Positions 43,367 through 51,689 of a stretch of DNA of 64,000 nt are shown here, piece by piece. The DNA is taken from assembly GCF_007827975.1 (NCBI RefSeq), contig NZ_VITT01000029.1. One strand, given 5' to 3'. The stretch comes from Nitrospirillum viridazoti. GTDB lineage: Bacteria; Pseudomonadota; Alphaproteobacteria; Azospirillales; Azospirillaceae. Numbering within the stretch: position 1 is the stretch's first letter; the number at the start of each line of letters is the position of its first letter. A program made the translations under genes and the position numbers. The notes beneath the pieces were generated by a model. The model saw nothing but the letters and a program-made list of their open reading frames with translations. It was not told where the DNA came from and did not search any database.

Positions 43367-44344
43367 ATGCGTGCCATCGCCATCACCCAACCCGGCGGTC
43401 CCGAGGTTTTGAAGCCCATCGAGCGGCCGACGCCGCAGCCGGGCCCGGGTCAGCTCCTGATCCGTGTGGCCGCCGCCGGCGTCAACCGGCCGGATTGCCT
43501 GCAGCGCGCCGGCAGCTACCCGCCGCCGCCCGGCGCGTCCGACCTGCCGGGGCTGGAGGTGGCGGGCACCGTCGCCGCGCTGGGCGAGGGGGTGACGGGT
43601 TGGACCGTGGGTGACGCCGTCTGCGCCTTGGTCAACGGTGGCGGCTATGCCGACCATGCCGTGGCGCCGGCCGGCCAGTGCCTGCCCGTGCCGGAAGGCT
43701 TCAGCATGGTGGAGGCGGCCGCCCTGCCGGAAACCTTCTTCACCGTCTGGACCAATGTCTTCGATCGCGGCCGGCTGGCGGCGGGGGAGAGCTTCCTGGT
43801 CCATGGCGGCACCAGTGGCATCGGCACCACGGCCATCCAGCTGGCCAAGGCCTTCGGCGCCCGCGTCTTCGCCACCGCCGGCGGCCCGGACAAGGCCAAG
43901 GCCTGTGAAGAGATCGGTGCCGAGCGCGGCATCGACTACAAAGCGGAGGATTTCGTCGCTGTGGTGAAGGAGGCGACGGGCGGCCGGGGTGTGGACGTCA
44001 TCCTGGACATGGTGGGCGGCGACTATGTGCCGCGCAACATCGACGCCCTGGCCGACCAGGGCCGCCATGTCACCATCGCCTTCCTGCGCGGGGCCAAGGT
44101 GACGCTGAACCTGGCGCCGGTGATGACCAAGCGCCTGGTCCTGACCGGATCGACGCTGCGCCCGCGTTCGGCGGAGGAGAAGGGCGCCATCGCCGCCAGC
44201 CTGGCGGAAAAGGTCTGGCCGTTGCTGACGCGAGGAGAGGTTCGCCCGGTCATCTTCAAGACCTTCCCCTTGGAAGAGGCGGCGGCGGCGCACGCGCTGA
44301 TGGAAAGCAGCAGCCATGTCGGCAAGATTATTCTGACTGTTTAA
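43367..44344 (+). CDS. NAD(P)H quinone oxidoreductase, PIG3/QOR type
   Basis: A zinc-free medium-chain dehydrogenase that reduces quinones with NADPH. The 325-residue protein has RAIAITQPGGPEVLK, GVNRPDCLQRAGSYPPP, the NAD(P) loop GESFLVHGGTSGIGTTAIQL and DMVGGDYVPRNI, as in the PIG3 branch. Confidence 0.92.
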   Translation: MRAIAITQPGGPEVLKPIERPTPQPGPGQLLIRVAAAGVNRPDCLQRAGSYPPPPGASDLPGLEVAGTVAALGEGVTGWTVGDAVCALVNGGGYADHAVAPAGQCLPVPEGFSMVEAAALPETFFTVWTNVFDRGRLAAGESFLVHGGTSGIGTTAIQLAKAFGARVFATAGGPDKAKACEEIGAERGIDYKAEDFVAVVKEATGGRGVDVILDMVGGDYVPRNIDALADQGRHVTIAFLRGAKVTLNLAPVMTKRLVLTGSTLRPRSAEEKGAIAASLAEKVWPLLTRGEVRPVIFKTFPLEEAAAAHALMESSSHVGKIILTV

Positions 44345-44560
44345 GTCTGGAAAATCTCTACGGCAAGGGGAGGCGCGCCCATAAAAAGGCGTGGCCTCGC
44401 CCGTCGCGTGCCTCTATATAGCTCATGTACGCGTCACAGTTTTCCGTCCGGCTGCGTGGGGCCTTCAGCCCGCGCGACGGGCGGATATTGCTTTTCGCGA
44501 CCTTGTTCACGGGTTTTGATGCGTGTTGGCGGGACATTCCGCCACGGGTTAGGAGGAAGC

Positions 44561-45196
44561 ATGGCACTGCCCTTGATGCCGAAGGCGACCGCGGTCTGGC
44601 TGGTTGAGAACACCGCGCTGTCCTTTGAGCAGATCGCCGAATTCTGCGGCATGCACTCGCTGGAAGTGCAGGCCATCGCCGATGGCGAGGTGGCGATCGG
44701 CATGGTCGGGCGCGATCCGGTGGGCAACGGCGAGTTGACCAAGGATGAGATCGAGCGCTGCGAGAAGAACCCGGACCTGAAGCTGCAGATTCGCATCCAC
44801 GACCTGCCGCAACCGATCGCGCGCGCCAAGGGCCCGCGCTACACCCCGGTGACCAAGCGCGGCGACAAGCCCGATGGCATCGCCTGGCTGCTGAAGAATC
44901 ATCCGGAACTGTCGGACGCCGCCATTTCCCGACTGATCGGCACCACCAAGCCGACCATCGCCGCGGTGCGCGACAAGACCCACTGGAACACCAGCAACAT
45001 CAAGCCGCGCAGCCCCGTGCTGCTGGGCCTGTGCAGCCAGCGTGAGCTGGAGGCGGCCCTGTCCCGCGCCCGCCGTGGCCTGCCCGAGCCGGAGCTGGAG
45101 ACCACCACCATGCTGGAAACCGCCGAGGATCGTGCCCTGGCTGAACAGCAGGCGGCGTATGACGAAGAGCACGAGGGCGAAGAGACCGAGGACTGA
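44561..45196 (+). CDS. trcR: Cell cycle transcriptional regulator TrcR (DUF1013)
   Basis: DUF1013 proteins are conserved across alphaproteobacteria; in Caulobacter the member is named TrcR. The 211-residue protein starts MALPLMPKATAVWLVENTAL and contains a helix-turn-helix-like FEQIAEFCGMHSLEVQAIAD, then DGIAWLLKNHPELSDAAISR and IGTTKPTIAAVRDKTHWN. The tail is very acidic. AGGAGG directly upstream fixes the start at 44561. A terminator follows at 45222. Confidence 0.92.
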   Translation: MALPLMPKATAVWLVENTALSFEQIAEFCGMHSLEVQAIADGEVAIGMVGRDPVGNGELTKDEIERCEKNPDLKLQIRIHDLPQPIARAKGPRYTPVTKRGDKPDGIAWLLKNHPELSDAAISRLIGTTKPTIAAVRDKTHWNTSNIKPRSPVLLGLCSQRELEAALSRARRGLPEPELETTTMLETAEDRALAEQQAAYDEEHEGEETED

Positions 45197-45221
45197 TCCC
45201 AGGTCTCACCCAGCGCTGAAT

Positions 45222-45258
45222 AAAAAAGGGCGGCCCCGCGAGAGGTCGCCCTTTTTGT
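45222..45258 (+). terminator. trcR terminator
   Basis: AAAAAGGGCGGCC and GGTCGCCCTTTTT form a stem with one G-T pair around CCGCGAGA, followed by GTTT. It ends 62 bp after the stop. Confidence 0.85.
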
Positions 45259-45419
45259 TTGCCGAGCAATGGCGCTACCCGCAAACCCACCGGCATGAGC
45301 GCTTCATGCCGGTGGTAGCCCGCGACCGCAGGCGCCGGACCTTTCCGGGGAGCGTCAGCGGACCGGAAAGGGAGGACAAGCCAAAGGCCGGATGGCCTGC
45401 CGGCGTCTGAGGAAAACGA

Positions 45420-46508
45420 TTAAGCAGCACTCGGCCAGTCTGTGTAACCCTTGGCGCCGCCGCCGTAGAAGGCCTCCTGCGGGGCCTGCGCCAGGGGCGC
45501 GCCGGTCTTCAGGCGGTGCACCAGGTCGGGGTTGGCGATGAAGGGGCGGCCGAAAGCCACCATGTCGGCGCGGCCCTCGGCGATGGTGCGGGCCGCCAGG
45601 TCGCGGTCATAGCCGTTGTTGGCGATATAGCCGCCGCCGAACTTCCGGCGCAGGGCCTGGAAGTCGAAGTTCTGGGCGCCGTTGGGACCGCGCGTCTGCC
45701 CTTCCACGCAGTGCAGATAGGCCAGATTCAATTCACCCAGCCGCTCGGCCAGGAAGCCGTAGGTGCCGTTGGGGTCGCTGTCCAGCGGGGTGTTCCCCGC
45801 CGCCTGGGTGATGGGCGACAGGCGCACGCCCACACGGTCCGATCCCCAGATCTCGGCCACGGCCTGGGCCACCTCCACCGTCAGGCGGGTGCGGTTCTCC
45901 ACGCTGCCGCCATAGCGGTCGGTGCGGTGGTTGGTGCTGTCGCGGATGAACTGCTCCAGCAGGTAGTTGTTGGCGGAGTGTACCTCCACCCCGTCGAAAC
46001 CGGCGGCCTTGGCGTTGCGGGCGGCGTTGCGGTAGTCGTCGATGATGCCGGCGATCTCCGCCGTCTCCAGGGCCCGGGGCGGGGAGGGCTGGGCGAAGCC
46101 GCCCTCGACATAGGTCTCGCCGCCCGCCTGCAGGGCGCTGGGCGCCACCGGCGCGGCCCCGCCCTCCTGCAGGCTGGTGTGGGAGATGCGGCCCACGTGC
46201 CACAGCTGCAGCACGATGTGGCCGCCGGCCTGGTGTACGGCGTCCGTCACCGCCTTCCACGCCGTCACATGCTCCGGCGTGTAGATGCCGGGCGTATAGG
46301 CGTAGCCGCGCCCCTGGCGCGAGATGTTGGTGGCCTCGGTGATGATCAGGCCTGCGGTGGCGCGCTGGCGGTAATAGTCTACGGCCAGGGGTGTGTGTAC
46401 CCCGTCCATGCCGGCGCGGGCGCGCGTCAGGGGCGCCATGGCGATACGGTTGGCGACGGGGATGGCGCCGATATGGGCGGGCGCGAAAAGATCGGGAGTG
46501 GTGGGCAT
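45420..46508 (-). CDS. Old yellow enzyme family NADH:flavin oxidoreductase (NemA-like)
   Basis: The 362-residue FMN enzyme reduces activated alkenes or nitro compounds. It shows DLFAPAHIGAIPVANRIAMA, the catalytic HSANNYLLEQF loop, STNHRTDRYGGSVENRTRL and the C-terminal MVAFGRPFIANPDLV. The start at 46508 (MPTTPDLF) matches the family; upstream in-frame codons add a tail unlike it. The true substrate is unknown. Confidence 0.92.
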   Translation of the reverse strand: MPTTPDLFAPAHIGAIPVANRIAMAPLTRARAGMDGVHTPLAVDYYRQRATAGLIITEATNISRQGRGYAYTPGIYTPEHVTAWKAVTDAVHQAGGHIVLQLWHVGRISHTSLQEGGAAPVAPSALQAGGETYVEGGFAQPSPPRALETAEIAGIIDDYRNAARNAKAAGFDGVEVHSANNYLLEQFIRDSTNHRTDRYGGSVENRTRLTVEVAQAVAEIWGSDRVGVRLSPITQAAGNTPLDSDPNGTYGFLAERLGELNLAYLHCVEGQTRGPNGAQNFDFQALRRKFGGGYIANNGYDRDLAARTIAEGRADMVAFGRPFIANPDLVHRLKTGAPLAQAPQEAFYGGGAKGYTDWPSAA

Positions 46509-46736
46509 GGTCGAACCCGTTCCTTCTGGGGATGGCTTGGCCAACTTATCGAAAGAGGCCATGGTTAACGGCACGCCCATGAACATAGGTCCACGACGGC
46601 GCCGCTTTTAGCCCGCTGTCGTGACATGACCCTTCGCGATCGGGAAATAATGGTGGGTTCGTACCGGGCGGCGCCGTTTCATCCAAAAACAATTCCGGTG
46701 GACGGCGGCGGCGGCGCAGCGCTACATCCCAGCATC

Positions 46737-47333
46737 ATGACCAACGCCCCCTCCCGCCTCATCGTCGGCATCAGCGGCGCCTCCGGCGTGCGATACGGCG
46801 TGCGCCTGCTGGAAACGCTGCGCCCCCTGCCCATCGAGACCCACCTGGTGATGAGCCGGTCGGCGGAGATGACGCTGGCGCATGAGACGGATATGAAGCC
46901 CGCAGACGTGCGGGCCCTGGCGGACGTCAACCACGCCATCGCCGACGTGGGCGCCGCCATCTCCAGCGGCAGCTTCCGCACCCTGGGCATGGTCATCGCG
47001 CCCTGTTCCATCCGCACCATGAGCGAGATCGCCACCGGCGTGACCTCCAGCTTGCTGACGCGGGCGGCCGACGTGGTGCTGAAGGAACGGCGGCGCCTGG
47101 TGCTGATGGTGCGCGAGACGCCCCTGCACCTGGGCCATCTGCGCACCCTGACGGCCCTGGCCGAGATGGGGGCCATCATCGCCCCGCCGGTGCCGGCCAT
47201 GTACATCCGGCCGGCCAGCGTGGACGAGCTGGTGGACCATACCGTCGGCCGCATCCTGGACCTGTTCGACATCGACAGCGGCCGTCTGCGCCGCTGGGGC
47301 GAGGCTCCGCCCGAGGATACCGAGATCGGATGA
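46737..47333 (+). CDS. ubiX: Flavin prenyltransferase, UbiX type
   Basis: UbiX attaches dimethylallyl to FMN to make prenylated FMN, the cofactor of UbiD decarboxylases in ubiquinone synthesis. The 198-residue protein has the FMN loop IVGISGASGVRYGVRLLE, SFRTLGMVIAPCSIRTM and KERRRLVLMVRETPLHLGHL. Start at 46737 keeps the canonical length; the longer frame begins in non-homologous sequence. No ubiD is in the window. Confidence 0.92.
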   Translation: MTNAPSRLIVGISGASGVRYGVRLLETLRPLPIETHLVMSRSAEMTLAHETDMKPADVRALADVNHAIADVGAAISSGSFRTLGMVIAPCSIRTMSEIATGVTSSLLTRAADVVLKERRRLVLMVRETPLHLGHLRTLTALAEMGAIIAPPVPAMYIRPASVDELVDHTVGRILDLFDIDSGRLRRWGEAPPEDTEIG

Positions 47334-47353
47334 GAGGGCTCCCGGAGCCCAAA

Positions 47354-47394
47354 AGAAAAGAGCGCCACGGGCCCCGCGGCGCTCTTTTCTTTTT
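47354..47394. terminator. Bidirectional terminator between ubiX and glk
   Basis: AGAAAAGAGCGCC (47354-47366) and GGCGCTCTTTTCT (47378-47390) form a 13-bp stem around ACGGGCCCCGC, flanked by A-rich and T-rich sequence, so it serves both converging genes. Confidence 0.88.
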
Positions 47395-48388
47395 AGCCGT
47401 CCAGCTTGGCCGTCAGGCCCAGGAAGGCGGGCAGCGGATGGGTCACCACATAGGTGGGGATGGGCCCCAGATAGTCGCGCATGCGGCCCTTTTCCACGAA
47501 GCGCTTGCGGAAGCGGCTGTGGGTGAAGAAGGACAGGATGCGCGGCGCGATGCCGCCGGCAATGTAGACGCCGCCGCGTGCGCCGATGGACAGGGCCAGG
47601 TTGCCGGCTACGGTGCCCAGCATGCCGCAGAAGGTCTCCAGCGCCTCGATACAGGCCGGATCGCCGGCATGGGTGGTGGCGGCCGCCGTGACCTGGGCGG
47701 CGGTCAGGCGCGCCGGCTCCCGGCCGTCGGCCAGGCACACGGCCTCATACAGGTTCACCAGGCCGGGGCCGGACAGCACGCGCTCCGCCGACACATGGTC
47801 GAACTGCTTGCGCAGTACGGCCAGGATGGCCGACTCCCGGTCATTCACCGGGGCCATGGTGACGTGGCCGCCTTCCGTCGCCAGCGCGGTCCAGCCGGGC
47901 TGGCCGTTGCTGCGCTTGCGCGGGATCAGGGACGAGACGCCCAGGCCGCTGCCCGGGCCCAGGACGGCGATGGGCGCGTCTGCCACGGGCGCGCCGTCCC
48001 CCACCTGCGCCCGGTCGTCGGGGCCCAGGGCGGGAATGGATAGGGCAACGGCGGTGAAGTCGTTGACCACCTCCAGCCGATCCAGCGACAGCGAGCGGCG
48101 CACGCCGTCGATCGAGAATTCCCACGGCAGGTTGGTCATGCGGATGCGGTCGCCGGTCACGGGGCCCGCCAGGGCGATGGCGGCCTGCTTGGGCCGGGCG
48201 CCCGGCGCTTCCAGCGCCAGATAGGCCTCCGCCGCTGCTTCCAGTGAGGGATAGTCGGCGCAGGGCAGGATGCGCACGCCCGAGATGCTGGCGGCGTGGG
48301 CGTCGTGCGGCGCCGTTTCCGAGGACTCGGAGAGGGCAAACCGGGCGTTCGTGCCGCCGATGTCCGCCAAAAGCGAGAGGCCCTGCAT
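47393..48388 (-). CDS. glk: Glucokinase
   Basis: Glucokinase phosphorylates glucose to glucose-6-phosphate with ATP. The 331-residue protein has the phosphate loop LLADIGGTNARFAL, FTAVALSIPAL after the catalytic Asp (VVNDFTA), LGPGSGLGVSSLI and ATEGGHVTMAP, the standard hexokinase-fold motifs of the bacterial Glk family. Confidence 0.94.
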   Translation of the reverse strand: MQGLSLLADIGGTNARFALSESSETAPHDAHAASISGVRILPCADYPSLEAAAEAYLALEAPGARPKQAAIALAGPVTGDRIRMTNLPWEFSIDGVRRSLSLDRLEVVNDFTAVALSIPALGPDDRAQVGDGAPVADAPIAVLGPGSGLGVSSLIPRKRSNGQPGWTALATEGGHVTMAPVNDRESAILAVLRKQFDHVSAERVLSGPGLVNLYEAVCLADGREPARLTAAQVTAAATTHAGDPACIEALETFCGMLGTVAGNLALSIGARGGVYIAGGIAPRILSFFTHSRFRKRFVEKGRMRDYLGPIPTYVVTHPLPAFLGLTAKLDG

Positions 48389-48730
48389 GGGTGACGCCTT
48401 CCTTTTCCGTTTCCTTCCCGTTCCAACGACCCGGCGGCCTTATGCCCGGCCGCCGGGGTGCGTACCCCATTATACAGATAGGGTGTGCGCCCGGGGGGAA
48501 ACCCCGCCCACGCGCGTTTTCGCATCCGACTTAGAGCGTGGCGGAGACAGCGCTGTCAATATCATTGGTGTAAGAAAGTTGGGGCAACGAGCCCTCCTGC
48601 GATGTAACGCAATTACACGATCTTCTCTTGAATCAATGTGTTGCGTCGCACAACGGTCGGGGTAAGCCGATTTTCAGCGGCCAGAGGCAATAGCCTGAAT
48701 AATCAAGATTCTTCGGCCGAGACGCATTTT

Positions 48731-48746
48731 CCGCTTGATCAAGCGG
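48731..48746. repeat. Perfect 16-bp palindrome CCGCTTGATCAAGCGG
   Basis: The full palindrome has no spacer, centred on TGATCA. It lies 88 bp before the orphan terminator. It could be an operator or a hairpin in a small RNA. Confidence 0.6.
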
Positions 48747-48833
48747 GTCCTGATCGGCATATTGTGCAGTGCGACATGGCCGCGATTGTGGTTCTGTCGT
48801 AACGCACTTCTTGGGCGTTTCCTCCCTAAACTC

Positions 48834-48866
48834 AAGGCCGCGCCGATAGGCGCGGCCTTCTTTATT
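48834..48866 (+). terminator. Orphan intrinsic terminator
   Basis: AAGGCCGCGCC (48834-48844), GATA loop, GGCGCGGCCTT (48849-48859) and then CTTTATTT. A perfect 11-bp stem. No plus-strand gene lies within 1.5 kb upstream, so it points to an unannotated transcript. Confidence 0.75.
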
Positions 48867-48910
48867 TCCGGGTCTCGGGCCCTCCCGCCGACGTCCGCTG
48901 GTGGAAGCCC

Positions 48911-48934
48911 GACTACCCGACTACCCGACTACCC
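48911..48934 (+). repeat. Short tandem repeat (GACTACCC)x3
   Basis: Three exact 8-bp copies in a non-coding stretch. Probably a simple slippage repeat. Confidence 0.8.
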
Positions 48935-49224
48935 TACGCCCCAAGCGACGCGGATTGTTTTCGGGCCCCGGCCCTCATGCGGCCGGTGAGCCGCCCCGGT
49001 CGCCGGTATCGCCCCGCCCCCGCCGCCGGCGAAGGTGAACCCCACCGCTCCACTGGAACGCTTCATTCTCCCGCACCGTCGCGCCCATCAGCGGCAGGGG
49101 GAAGAAAATTTTCGATTTGATGAAACAGAAGGGTTGCCAGCCGGTTCGGGCGATGCTACACAGCCGCCCACGCCGATGACCCCGGTAACGGGGCCCCGCA
49201 AAAATCGGTGGATTTCGAAGGATG

Positions 49225-49299
49225 GGCGCGTAGCTCAGCGGGAGAGCACTACCTTGACATGGTAGGGGTCACAGGTTCAATCCCTGTCGCGCCCACCAT
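49225..49299 (+). tRNA. tRNA-Val (anticodon GAC)
   Basis: Acceptor arm GGGCGCG pairs with CGCGCCC and is followed by A and an encoded CCA. The anticodon stem CTACC/GGTAG holds the loop TTGACAT, anticodon GAC, reading GUC/GUU. The T arm is CAGGTTCAATCCCTG-like. 75 nt in total. Confidence 0.95.
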
Positions 49300-49471
49300 C
49301 CTTCCCCAGAAAAATCAGTATATTAAAGCTGCGACGGGCGACCGGGCGCGGCTTTTGTGTTTCTGGTCTGAACAGGATCGACGTTGCCCGCCGGGCGGTG
49401 CCCCGAGGCGTGGCCCGCCCGCATCCCCGACGCTCAGGGACACGGGCGGAACCGCCCATCAGCGTCTCCGA

Positions 49472-50221
49472 TCAGCGGCCCTTGGACAAGAAGGCCTGGA
49501 AGGCGGCCTTGGCCTCCGGGCTGGTCAGCGCTTGGGCGAAGAGGGTGGCCTCACGCGCCATGGCCTCCAGCACCTGGGGCGTGTCATGGCGCATCAGGGC
49601 CTTGGTGTTGGCCATGGCCGCGCGCGGCTTGGCCGCCAGCGTCGCCGCCTTGGCCGCCGCGTGCTCATACAGTGTTTCAGACGGGATGACGGCGTTGATC
49701 AGGCCCGCCGCCTCCGCTGCGTCGGCCGTCAGCGCCTCACCCGCCATCAGCATGGCGGCGGCGCGGGGGTGGCCCAGCAGGCGGGCGGCCAGCACGCTGG
49801 ATCCCGCCTCCGGCACCAGGCCCAGGCTGACGAACGGCATGGCGAAGTGGGCGGTGGGGGCGGCGTAGACCAGGTCGCAGTGCATCAGCAGGGTGGTGCC
49901 CACGCCCACCGCGTGGCCTTCCACCGCTGCCACCACGGGCTTGGGGAATGTCGCCAGCGCGCGCAGGAAGCGCATCACCGGGGTGTCGGCCGACAGCGTG
50001 GGGCTGGCCAGGAAGTCCGCCAGGTCGTTGCCGGCGGTGAAGCTGCCGCCCGATCCCTGGATCAGCACCGCGCCCACGGCGTCATCCGTGGCGGCGCCGG
50101 TCAGCGCCTCGGCCAGGGCCGAATACATGGCGCCGGTCAGGGCGTTGCGCTTTTCCGGGCGGTTCAGCACCAGGGTGCGGACGCCGTTCCCGTCCTCCAC
50201 CAGGACCGCGGCTTGACTCAT
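49472..50221 (-). CDS. Enoyl-CoA hydratase/isomerase family protein
   Basis: The 249-residue crotonase-fold protein has TLVLNRPEKRNALTGAMYSA, the oxyanion loop SFTAGNDLADFL, AAVEGHAVGVGTTLLMHCDL and the C-terminal SPEAKAAFQAFLSKGR. It probably acts on a fatty acyl-CoA, possibly as an enoyl-CoA isomerase; specificity cannot be assigned. The start at 50221 follows GGGAGATGAGAAG. Confidence 0.88.
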   Translation of the reverse strand: MSQAAVLVEDGNGVRTLVLNRPEKRNALTGAMYSALAEALTGAATDDAVGAVLIQGSGGSFTAGNDLADFLASPTLSADTPVMRFLRALATFPKPVVAAVEGHAVGVGTTLLMHCDLVYAAPTAHFAMPFVSLGLVPEAGSSVLAARLLGHPRAAAMLMAGEALTADAAEAAGLINAVIPSETLYEHAAAKAATLAAKPRAAMANTKALMRHDTPQVLEAMAREATLFAQALTSPEAKAAFQAFLSKGR

Positions 50222-50589
50222 CTTCTCATCTCCCAAGGTGCCCCCGGCGGCGACGCCTCAGGCGCCCGGCTCCGAGGTTAGTGATTGCTTATCCCGGGAT
50301 GCTGCCGCAGCCGGGCACGGCGGGCAAGGCTTGCATGATGACATTCACTGGGATGATCCGCCCCGCGGACGTCAAGCGCGCCGGAACCATCCGGTCGCGG
50401 CGGCGGTTGGAAAGGGCGTTGGGTACGCCGCGTGCTTGTTCAAGGCTGTTAACCCAATCTTTAGATGTCCCGGCAAAAGATGACAGCGTGGTGAACGGGA
50501 CGCGTCGGATTTGCTGCCCCCCACCACCTTACTCTGGGCCAAGTCCGGCGCCGATATGTGGCCAGGACGGTACTGAAAGGGGACGGGCG
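50222..50589. other. Divergent interval before the rpoH-family gene
   Basis: About 370 bp without a clear gene; it should hold promoters for the hydratase (minus) and the sigma factor (plus). A small dyad CTTGTTCAAG lies near 50438. No clear heat-shock or other promoter pattern is visible. Confidence 0.4.
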
Positions 50590-51555
50590 ATGGGTTCATT
50601 CTCTTCTGAGTCGGTCGACCTGCTGCGGGCCTACACGGCCCAGGCCAACCGCTACCCCATGCTGTCGCCCGAGCGAGAGCTTGAACTTGCCAACCGCTGG
50701 ACCCTCAACCAGGACCAGCGCGCCGCCGACGAACTGGTGCACAGCCATATGCGCCTGGCGATCAAGATCGCCTCCCGTTATGCCCGGTCCGGCCTGCCCG
50801 TGGGCGACCTGGTGTCGGAGGCCAACATCGGCCTGGTGAAGGCGGTGCAGCGGTTCGACCCGTCGCGCGGCTTCCGCCTCGCGACCTATGCGCTGTGGTG
50901 GATCCGGGCGGAGGTACAGTCCTACGTCCTGCACAATTGGTCCATGCTGAAGGGGGGCAACACCGCCGCCCTGAAGCGCCTGTTCTTCAACCTGCGCCAG
51001 GCCCAGCGCCGGCTGGGCGTCCACGACCGCATGATGACGGACGAGGAGGCGGGGCGCATCGCGGTGGAGATGGACGCCACGGTGGAGGAAGTGCGGGAGA
51101 TGGAGCATCGCTTCGCGACACCCGTCGCCTCCCTGAATGTCTCCATGGGCGAGGATAATGACCAGGAGGCCATGGACCTGCTGGCGGACGACACCGAATC
51201 GGTGGAAAGCCGTCTGGCCGAAGGCAGTGAGCTGCGCCAGCGCAAGGGCCTGATGCTGGACGCCCTGAAGTCGCTGGGCGACCGTGAGCGCCACATCTTC
51301 ATTTCCCGCAACCTGGCGGACGAGCCGGTGACGCTGGAGCGGCTGGCGCAGCATTACGGCGTCAGCAAGGAACGCATCCGCCAGATCGAGACCGGCGCCT
51401 ACAGCAAGGTGGCCCGCAGCGTGCGCCGCGCGGCCGAGGGCGGCACCATCACCGCCCCCATCCTGCCCATGGCGGCCAAGCGTGCGAAGTCCGGCATGGG
51501 CCGGGTGCCCACCGCCAACGACATCATGGCCCAGGCCGCCCGCTCGGCGGCTTGA
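50590..51555 (+). CDS. rpoH: RNA polymerase sigma factor RpoH (sigma-32 family)
   Basis: RpoH directs RNA polymerase to heat-shock promoters. The 321-residue protein has region 2 with DLVSEANIGLVKAVQRFDPS and LATYALWWIRAEVQSYVL, the RpoH box as ALKRLFFNLRQAQRRL, and region 4 with LERLAQHYGVSKERIRQIET. Start at 50590 follows AAAGGGGACGGGCG. Alphaproteobacteria often carry more than one rpoH; which paralogue this is cannot be told. Confidence 0.95.
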   Translation: MGSFSSESVDLLRAYTAQANRYPMLSPERELELANRWTLNQDQRAADELVHSHMRLAIKIASRYARSGLPVGDLVSEANIGLVKAVQRFDPSRGFRLATYALWWIRAEVQSYVLHNWSMLKGGNTAALKRLFFNLRQAQRRLGVHDRMMTDEEAGRIAVEMDATVEEVREMEHRFATPVASLNVSMGEDNDQEAMDLLADDTESVESRLAEGSELRQRKGLMLDALKSLGDRERHIFISRNLADEPVTLERLAQHYGVSKERIRQIETGAYSKVARSVRRAAEGGTITAPILPMAAKRAKSGMGRVPTANDIMAQAARSAA

Positions 51556-51689
51556 GGCCAGAGGCCTCAAGCTTGTTTGGTTGTCCTCAGGCGCCGGCAG
51601 CCGCGGTCGCGGCCTACTAAGAGCACCAAAGGCAGTTCCACCCGGAACTGGGCTAGGCCGCGCCCGGCGATTAAGGGCAAGCGAAAGCC

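Larger units (their letters stand above)
48389..49224. other. Gene-poor 0.8-kb interval before tRNA-Val
   Basis: No convincing protein gene. The left part has a near-palindromic GTTGCGTCGCACAAC. A perfect 16-bp palindrome lies at 48731, a strong plus-strand terminator at 48834 with no gene before it, and a short repeat at 48911. The sequence from about 48540 to 48860 could encode a small RNA. Confidence 0.4.

Noticed and set aside
48911..48934. CRISPR-like repeat
   Set aside because: Three 8-bp copies with no spacers.
48735..48989. Possible 84-codon gene in the gap before tRNA-Val
   Set aside because: It starts inside the palindrome and reads through the terminator at 48834-48866; the second half is low complexity.
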